From contig JADLDI010000037.1 of NCBI GenBank assembly GCA_020846745.1, positions 1 to 38,825 of the forward strand: 38,825 nucleotides of DNA, read 5' to 3'. This DNA comes from Bryobacterales bacterium. Its GTDB lineage: Bacteria; Acidobacteriota; Terriglobia; Bryobacterales; Bryobacteraceae. Below the pieces are notes generated by a model. That model ran no database searches. It was not told where the DNA came from and was given only the letters and a program-made list of their open reading frames with translations. Positions 30,089-36,040 of the stretch are shown here, in pieces. Both the position numbers and the translations under genes were made by a program. How positions within the stretch are numbered: position 1 is the first letter of the stretch; each line of letters opens with the position of its first letter.

Positions 30089-30865
30089 ATGACGTACTTG
30101 AACGAACTTTTCTCGCTGAAACATAAGGTAGCCGTGGTGCTGGGCGGGACCTCGGGCATCGGGCAGGCGATTGCGCGCGGATACGCGAAAGCGGGCGCGG
30201 CGGTAATCGCATCGAGCCGCGACCAGAAGAAGGTGGACACGCAGGCCGATGAGTTGGAAGAGATGGGGTGCAAGACGTTGCGCCTCGCCTCGGACGTGAA
30301 CGATCGCGAGAGCATGCAGCATCTGCTGGACGCGACGCTCAAGCGGTTTCACAAGGTAGACGTGCTGGTGGTGACCTCGGGCGTGCTGCAGAAGCACCCG
30401 ACCGCGGAGTTCACGGACGCGGACTGGAACCGGGTGGTGGACACGAACCTGAACGGGACATTCCGGTCGAACCAGATATTCGGGCGGCAGATGATCGAGC
30501 AAAAGGGCGGGTCGATTATCAACACCGCTTCGCTAACCAGTTTTGTGAGCTTTAACGAAGTGGCTCCCTACGCGGCGTCGAAAGCGGGCGTGGCGCAGTT
30601 GACGCGGCAGTTGGCGTGCGAGTGGGCGCCGCACGGCGTGCGGGTGAATGCGATTGCGCCGGGCGTGTTCCGCACGCCATTGAATACACGGGCTTTGGAC
30701 ATTCCGGAACGGGCGCAGGCGATTGTGGCGAAGACGCCGATGGGGCGGTTCGGAAAGGTGGAGGAGTTGCAGGGGTTGGCCATCTTACTCGCGTCGGATG
30801 CGGGCAGCTTTCTCACCGGTCAGGTAATCGCGGTGGACGGCGGTTTTCTGGCCAAAGGGATTTGA
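30089..30865 (+). CDS. SDR-family oxidoreductase, gluconate 5-dehydrogenase-like
   Basis: A 258-residue SDR. The cofactor motif is 'VLGGTSGIGQAIARGYAKAGA' (about 12-32), the usual NNAG is replaced by 'VTSGV', and the active site shows Ser in 'NTASLTSF' and 'YAASKAG'; the C-terminal 'FLTGQVIAVDGGF' is canonical. Overall it resembles gluconate 5-dehydrogenase and 2-keto-3-deoxy-sugar-acid dehydrogenases. It diverges from the FAH-family gene, and a sugar-acid pathway could link them. The spacer contains GTTAAC and TAACTTAG words and a TATCAT box about 24 bases upstream of the ATG. There is no Shine-Dalgarno, so the message may have a very short leader. The exact substrate is uncertain. Confidence 0.9.
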   Translation: MTYLNELFSLKHKVAVVLGGTSGIGQAIARGYAKAGAAVIASSRDQKKVDTQADELEEMGCKTLRLASDVNDRESMQHLLDATLKRFHKVDVLVVTSGVLQKHPTAEFTDADWNRVVDTNLNGTFRSNQIFGRQMIEQKGGSIINTASLTSFVSFNEVAPYAASKAGVAQLTRQLACEWAPHGVRVNAIAPGVFRTPLNTRALDIPERAQAIVAKTPMGRFGKVEELQGLAILLASDAGSFLTGQVIAVDGGFLAKGI

Positions 30866-30951
30866 TACACTCAGAAAGGCCCGTTTCGTCCCGCCGGGAG
30901 TGTACCCGCTCGAGGTGATTCGTCCCGGACCACAATCCCCAGAGTTGGAGA

Positions 30952-31680
30952 ATGTCTTTGTTCGCATTGACCGTAGTGCTGGTCACGCTGCTGACCCTGC
31001 AGATTTCCGTTTTTCTCACCACCGTTTACCTACACCGCACGCTGACGCATCGCGGTCTGGAACTTCACCCGGCTGTCGCATTCATGATGCATCTGTGGCT
31101 CATGGTTTTCACGGGCATCAGCCCGAAGGAGTGGGTCGCCGTGCATCGCAAACACCACCAGTTCTCCGACAAGGAAGGGGATCCGCACAGCCCCTACATT
31201 TACGGTCTCTACCATGTGCTGTTCGGCAACGTGATCTATTATCGCCGGACGGCGAACGATGCGGCCGTGGTCGCCAAGTATGCGAAGGACTACAGGCCGA
31301 CTCCGATCGATAAGATCCGGTTTCAGGGATGGGGTGTGCTGATCGGCCTAGGCCTGTACCTGTGGGCATTCGGTCCGCTGGTGGGCGGCATCGCGTTTGT
31401 GCTGTACGCGGTGGCGTACCTGCTGCTGAACGCATCGATCAACAGCGTGTGCCACATGATCGGCTACCGCAACTTCGACAACCTGGCGACCAATGTCCGC
31501 TGGATCGCGTTCCTGACCGGCGGCGAAGGGCTGCACAACAACCACCACGAGTATCCGACCGCGGCGCACTTCGCGATGAAGGGCGGCGAGTTCGATCCGG
31601 CGTGGGGATTCATCCGGATGCTCGAGTCGTTCGGGCTGGCGCGCGTGAAGCGGTTGCCGGTGGCCAAAGCGGCGGCTTAA
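30952..31680 (+). CDS. Membrane fatty-acid/acyl-CoA desaturase
   Basis: A 242-residue di-iron integral membrane desaturase, probably of the delta-9 type, that introduces a double bond into an acyl chain. The three histidine boxes are intact: HRTLTH, HRKHH in 'VAVHRKHHQFSDKEGDPHSP' and HNNHH in 'GEGLHNNHHEYPTAAHFA', with an extra His in 'NSVCHMIGYRNF'. Four hydrophobic segments surround them. It is shorter than many acyl-CoA desaturases because the N-terminal extension is absent. The ATG lies very close to a GGAG. The gene follows the SDR by 86 bases and ends in its own terminator. From here on the plus strand loses the strong G excess seen to the left. Confidence 0.92.
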   Translation: MSLFALTVVLVTLLTLQISVFLTTVYLHRTLTHRGLELHPAVAFMMHLWLMVFTGISPKEWVAVHRKHHQFSDKEGDPHSPYIYGLYHVLFGNVIYYRRTANDAAVVAKYAKDYRPTPIDKIRFQGWGVLIGLGLYLWAFGPLVGGIAFVLYAVAYLLLNASINSVCHMIGYRNFDNLATNVRWIAFLTGGEGLHNNHHEYPTAAHFAMKGGEFDPAWGFIRMLESFGLARVKRLPVAKAAA

Positions 31681-31700
31681 GTCCGTTCCGGAAATAGAAG

Positions 31701-31750
31701 AAGAGCCGGGAGCGTCGATCGAGGTCGGCGTTTCCGGCTCTTGTTGTTTC
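31701..31750 (+). terminator. Intrinsic terminator after the desaturase
   Basis: AAGAGCCGG and CCGGCTCTT form a 9-bp stem with a large, partly paired loop, followed by GTTGTTT. It starts 20 bases after the desaturase stop codon. Confidence 0.7.
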
Positions 31751-31812
31751 CAGGGGCTACAGGGTGCGGCTACCGGGGCATAAGCCGGCGGACGTGCGCG
31801 TGGCCGGGGGGC

Positions 31813-31876
31813 GACAGATTGTCCGCAGGCAGACAGTTTGTCCTGTTTTGGCATTGACTGCCCTAATGAATTCAAT
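31813..31876 (+). promoter_or_regulatory. Subtilase promoter with two GACA-N3-TGTC palindromes
   Basis: GACAGATTGTC (31813-31823) and GACAGTTTGTC (31832-31842) are palindromic 11-mers with centres 19 bases apart. As direct repeats they extend to GACAG(A/T)TTGTCC. Immediately downstream a possible -35 box TTGACT (31854-31859) is followed after 17 bases by TACTTA. The pattern suggests a regulator binding as two dimers just upstream of the polymerase site. I do not recognise the regulator. Confidence 0.55.
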
Positions 31877-31912
31877 TACTTACAAAGGTCCACCACTTGC
31901 AGTATATCGGGC

Positions 31913-33613
31913 ATGCCGCTCCGGTACTTACTTACTCTCGGGATTGTGTGTTGTTCGCTTTTCGGCCACCCTTTGGACAAAGTAGCGCCGAAATTACGGT
32001 CTACAACCAAAGGGAACACCGTTGACGTGATCGTAACTTATAAAGTCCGCCCGTCAAAGGAGCATCATGATCGAGCCGTCGAGAGCGGCGCCAAACCGCG
32101 TGCGGTTTTTGCGGACGCAGGAGCCGCTGTTTACACCGTTTCAGCCGAGCAGTTCCAGTCTCTGGCCCAGGATGACGACATCCTTTCGATCGCGCCCGAC
32201 GAGCCGGTATACGCGGCGTTGGACTATGCCGAACCGGCGGTGGGCGCCGATATCGCTCGTGATTATGGCTTTACAGGAAAAGGGATAGGAATCGCCATCA
32301 TCGATAGCGGGGTGTCAGCCCATGCCGACGTCGCCGGAGAGAACAACTGGTTTTCATCGCGTATTGTTTATCGACAGAACTTTGTCGCGGGCGAGATCTC
32401 AACGAGCGATCCGCATGGACACGGAACGCACGTTGCCGGCATCGCAGCCGGCAACGGAAGTGCGTCGAGCTCCGCCGGATTCACGAAGACGTACCGTGGT
32501 ATCGCGCCCGAGGCAACGATCGTCAGCCTTCGCGCGTTAGACAAAAACGGGATTGGAACCGACAGTACCGTTATTGCGGCAATCGATCGTGCGATTGCCT
32601 TGAAGTCGACGTACAACATACGGGTGCTGAACCTGTCTCTCGGCCGGCCGATCACGCAGTCGTACCTGGTGGACCCGCTTTGTCAAGCGGTGGAGCGCGC
32701 CTGGAAAGCGGGCATCGTGGTGGTGGTAGCGGCAGGAAACGAGGGCCGGAACAACACGCTTGGCACGGCTGGTTATGGCACGATCACGGCGCCCGGCAAC
32801 GACCCGTATGCGATCACGGTGGGCGCAATGAAAACCGGGTCGACGGAAACGACCGCGGACGACCAAATTGCCAGCTACAGTTCAAAGGGTCCGACGATTA
32901 TCGATCATGTGGTGAAGCCGGACATCGTGGCGCCGGGCAACCGGATCGCGTCGCTGTTAAGTTTTCAGTGTTTTCTCACGAATTCTTATGCGACGACGGT
33001 GCTGAACCTGGCAGAGTACTCTTCCTTCACGGGCAGTTCGCCAAACTACATGCGGCTGAGCGGCACGAGTATGGCGACGCCGGTTGTAAGCGGCGCGGCG
33101 GCACTGTTGCTGCAGAAATATCCGAGCTACACACCGGATCAGGTGAAGGCTGTGCTGATGCGGACGGCGACCAAGTCGTTCCCGACGACGAGCACGGCGG
33201 TGGACCCGGTAACTGGGGTGAGCTACGTCAGCCAGTACGACATCTTTACGATTGGCGCCGGGTATGTGAACGTATGGAACGCGCTGAACTTCGCGGGTTC
33301 GCTGACAGGCCTGAAAACCTCGGTGTCGCCGCAGGTTATCTATGATAAGAGCCGTCGCCGGGTGGTCCTGGTAACCGCCAAATCGGCGGTTTGGGGAGAT
33401 TCAGCGGTGTGGGGAGACTCGGCTATGTGGGGAAGCTCAGCGGTATGGGGAACGGCTGTTGTGGATGCGAAGTCGGCTGTGTGGGGGACGTCAGCGGTTT
33501 GGGGTACAGGGAATGCAACCGGGTTCAGCGCGTTGTGGGGGACGTCGGCGGTTTGGGGCACAGGCCAACCCTCCCCGGAGTCGATCGGCGTGTTGGTGAA
33601 CGGCGAGAAGTAG
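31913..33613 (+). CDS. Secreted S8 subtilisin-like serine protease with SAVWG repeats
   Basis: A 566-residue exported endopeptidase. Residues 1-18 are a signal peptide, about 35-100 an inhibitor-I9-type propeptide ('VDVIVTYKVRPSKEHHDRAV...VYTVSAEQFQSLAQDDDILSIAPDEPVYA'), then the catalytic domain. The triad is D131 in 'AIIDSGVSAH', H170 in 'HGHGTHVAG' and S386 in 'LSGTSMATPVVSGAAALL'; an oxyanion Asn is expected in 'VAAGNEG'. Residues 491-549 carry eight SAVWG-like units separated by D, S, T or short linkers. I chose the ATG at 31913 at the signal peptide; the frame is open from 31838, but those 25 residues lack sense. Upstream are tandem palindromes and a promoter. The protease should mature outside the cell. 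Confidence 0.92.
   Translation: MPLRYLLTLGIVCCSLFGHPLDKVAPKLRSTTKGNTVDVIVTYKVRPSKEHHDRAVESGAKPRAVFADAGAAVYTVSAEQFQSLAQDDDILSIAPDEPVYAALDYAEPAVGADIARDYGFTGKGIGIAIIDSGVSAHADVAGENNWFSSRIVYRQNFVAGEISTSDPHGHGTHVAGIAAGNGSASSSAGFTKTYRGIAPEATIVSLRALDKNGIGTDSTVIAAIDRAIALKSTYNIRVLNLSLGRPITQSYLVDPLCQAVERAWKAGIVVVVAAGNEGRNNTLGTAGYGTITAPGNDPYAITVGAMKTGSTETTADDQIASYSSKGPTIIDHVVKPDIVAPGNRIASLLSFQCFLTNSYATTVLNLAEYSSFTGSSPNYMRLSGTSMATPVVSGAAALLLQKYPSYTPDQVKAVLMRTATKSFPTTSTAVDPVTGVSYVSQYDIFTIGAGYVNVWNALNFAGSLTGLKTSVSPQVIYDKSRRRVVLVTAKSAVWGDSAVWGDSAMWGSSAVWGTAVVDAKSAVWGTSAVWGTGNATGFSALWGTSAVWGTGQPSPESIGVLVNGEK
33383..33559 (+). repeat. In-frame SAVWG-type repeats
   Basis: Eight units of the five-residue motif S-A-(V/M/L)-W-G are encoded near the 3' end of the subtilase gene. 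The first four are nearly contiguous; two longer linkers (AVVDAK and GNATGF) interrupt the rest. At DNA level the units share the GGTNTGGGG core but vary in synonymous positions, so the array is not freshly duplicated. Confidence 0.85.
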
Positions 33614-33631
33614 TTGAACCGGGGCCATGAT

Positions 33632-33662
33632 GGACCGCGGGCTTACGCGCCGCGGTCCGGTT
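33632..33662. repeat. Palindromic GC-rich repeat, copy 2
   Basis: GGACCGCGG, a 9-base loop and CCGCGGTCC form a perfect 9-bp stem between the convergent subtilase and hexosaminidase genes. The loop and arms match 269-297 apart from two bases. It can serve as a bidirectional terminator and belongs to a dispersed repeat family. Confidence 0.7.
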
Positions 33663-33717
33663 TAACGCGGATTGTGCGTGTTTGTGGTCAAAAGTACTTT
33701 GGTTCGGGAGCCACAGG

Positions 33718-35985
33718 CTAATTCTCCGTGGAAAGATCGGCCGGCAGTCTGGTGTTGTTGGCCTCGGCGTATGCGGCGGCGACCCGGCGCAATTGCTGCC
33801 GCCACTTGTCGAGGCCGATGCTCTTTTCGGGCGCGTACATGTAACTCAGGTCGGCGGTGCGGGCGGCCCAGTGGTCCTTCGTGTCGTCGAGCATAAACAC
33901 GTACTGCTTTCCGCCGAAGGAACGGCCCTTAGGATACTGGCTCTTCTCGTAGACGGCTGTCAGGTCGCGGAACGAGGCGGCGCCCTCCTGTTCAATCTGC
34001 CGGATCTGACGATGGACATTCGCGACCAATCGTAGCGCCTGTTCCGGTTGTTTGGCCACGGCTTTGGCGTGCGCTTGTTCGAGCGTTCGCTCCGCTTCAG
34101 CCATTCCGGTCAGCAGCACCCAATGGTGGCGGATGAACTGAGTCAATGTGAGCATCACTTCCAGGTTGTACCGGTTACGGCCGGTGCGGCCAAGGGCCTC
34201 CTGAAGAGAATGGAGCAACGCATCGTTTTCCGGCAATCGCAAGATGGCTTGCCGCAGGTGCGCGGCGCGCCCATAGCGCGGCTTCATTTCGAGTGTCCGC
34301 TCATCAGGCAGAGCGGGCGCCGGCAGCGTCTGATCGTATCGCGCGGTGCCCATTCCCTTGCCGTCCGAATTCCCATAACCCGGGCCGCGGGTCCGCGAAA
34401 CCACACGATCCCAAGTGCGCTGCCAGGCGCGCGCCTGGCGCTGCATGGCGCGATAAATGTCGATCATTCCTGCCGACCCATCGGGTCCGTAATAAACCCG
34501 CATGAACTCGGCTGTGTGCTGCGCGGCCGACGGGGCCGCCGGATTCCAGGCATAGCTCGCCGCCGTTGACCAACCTAGCCAGAAGATCTCGTTGTGAATG
34601 CCGGAATCGTCCCAAGCCGCTCCGAACGCGCCGATCGGATTGCCCTGGCGGAAGCGGCCTGTGCGAAGGGAATGAGCGAGCGACTGGATACGGCCCGACT
34701 CGAAGCCGCGTTCGAATTCGATCGGGTCGTCCTCACCCGCGACGGCAGCCTGCTCGCGCAATTCACGATCGAGGGGTAAGTAATCGGGGAAGAGAAACTC
34801 GGAACCTTGAGTCGATACATAACCGAGCTGCCGCATCCCCTTCTTCCTTTCGACCGGCAGGTAATCGTCTTCACCGATCACGCCGTCGATTACGGATGAA
34901 GGGATCATATCGAGATGCTTAGCCAACAGCGGATACTCGAGCCAGGCAAGCGTGCGCCGGTTCTTCGACTGCAGATAATCGGCGGCGCGTTTCGTAAACT
35001 CCGCCCACAACCGGCTCCGTAAGTCCGCTGAATCCGGCTTGGGGCACTTCTCGCCGGTTGACGCGTAATAGATTTCGTCCGTGGATGCAAACACGTAATC
35101 GACGCCCGGTGTAGCTTTGACGACATCGTCGTACATCTTGAAAATCACTTTGTAGGTCTCTTCATCGCAAAGGCAGGCCTGGTAGTTATTGCCATCCGCT
35201 TTCAGATGTGCGTACCGCGGATGTTTCAGCACATACAATAAGTGCGATGGCGCCTGGATGACAGGGACTAACTGGATGAACCGTTCCCTGGCATAGGCAG
35301 TAAGTTCCTGCATCTGGGCTGTCGTGAATGCCCCAGGCGCACCCACGTCGGGTAGCGACGGGAATTCGAACTTATCCCCTAACTCGAAACCGATGACGTT
35401 GGCCTTAAAGCGGGCCGTCCAGTCCAGGTAGCGCTTCAATGTTTCCATCCGGTCCTGGTGGTTCTTCGTGTCCCAGTGCAGGAATCGAAGTTGAAGATCG
35501 GGCCAGTCTTCTATCATTCCCGCCGGCAGTTTCAGCGCGCGTCCACCCGCGGCAGGCTTCACCAACTGAAGAAACGTCTGCACCCCGTAAAATAGTCCCT
35601 GATCGCTGTTCCCGATGATCTCAATCCGGGCGTTTGAAAGTTGGATCCGGTACGCCTGGGCCGCCACGGCCGCTTCGCCTGGAACGGAGACAGCCCCGGG
35701 ACGGATGGAGAGAACGATCGGCCGGGCGGCGGGTTTTGGCGATACCAGCCTAAGTGCGTGAAACTCGCGCAGATCGTTTTCAAGCGATCGCAGCGCGATG
35801 TGCGCGGGTGACACGCCCGGAGCGGAAACCGTCCAGGTACCGTCCAGATCGATGTCGGCAGGCTCGAGTTTGACTTTCTGGGGAGTAGGAATAACGGCGT
35901 AACCGCGCGACCAGAGTTCGGTCACGGGCTGTGCGCAGGCCAGTGAGAACCAGCCATAGAGAGCTGAAAAGAATAAAAAGCGCAT
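33718..35985 (-). CDS. Secreted beta-N-acetylhexosaminidase-like GH20 glycoside hydrolase
   Basis: A 755-residue exported enzyme. Residues 1-18 are a signal peptide ending 'SLACAQ'. Residues about 25-140 form the GH20b domain ('GYAVIPTPQKVKLEPADIDL', 'YRIQLSNARIEIIGNSDQGLFYGVQTFLQLV'). The (beta/alpha)8 domain follows ('GMIEDWPDLQLRFLHWDTKNHQDRMETLKRYLDWTARFKANVIGFELGDKFEFP'). A candidate catalytic Asp-Glu pair is in 'YVFASTDEIYYA'; the usual HxGxDE context is changed, so substrate or mechanism may differ. The last 250 residues are helical. I chose the ATG at 35985 at the signal peptide; an in-frame start at 36042 would overlap the divergent kinase. The likely role is release of N-acetylhexosamine from chitin, peptidoglycan or glycoprotein. 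Confidence 0.85.
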   Translation of the reverse strand: MRFLFFSALYGWFSLACAQPVTELWSRGYAVIPTPQKVKLEPADIDLDGTWTVSAPGVSPAHIALRSLENDLREFHALRLVSPKPAARPIVLSIRPGAVSVPGEAAVAAQAYRIQLSNARIEIIGNSDQGLFYGVQTFLQLVKPAAGGRALKLPAGMIEDWPDLQLRFLHWDTKNHQDRMETLKRYLDWTARFKANVIGFELGDKFEFPSLPDVGAPGAFTTAQMQELTAYARERFIQLVPVIQAPSHLLYVLKHPRYAHLKADGNNYQACLCDEETYKVIFKMYDDVVKATPGVDYVFASTDEIYYASTGEKCPKPDSADLRSRLWAEFTKRAADYLQSKNRRTLAWLEYPLLAKHLDMIPSSVIDGVIGEDDYLPVERKKGMRQLGYVSTQGSEFLFPDYLPLDRELREQAAVAGEDDPIEFERGFESGRIQSLAHSLRTGRFRQGNPIGAFGAAWDDSGIHNEIFWLGWSTAASYAWNPAAPSAAQHTAEFMRVYYGPDGSAGMIDIYRAMQRQARAWQRTWDRVVSRTRGPGYGNSDGKGMGTARYDQTLPAPALPDERTLEMKPRYGRAAHLRQAILRLPENDALLHSLQEALGRTGRNRYNLEVMLTLTQFIRHHWVLLTGMAEAERTLEQAHAKAVAKQPEQALRLVANVHRQIRQIEQEGAASFRDLTAVYEKSQYPKGRSFGGKQYVFMLDDTKDHWAARTADLSYMYAPEKSIGLDKWRQQLRRVAAAYAEANNTRLPADLSTEN

Positions 35986-36040
35986 CACCACGATATTAGG
36001 CCAGAGAGCAAATCTCTGTGATGGTACAGTATTCCCCAGC

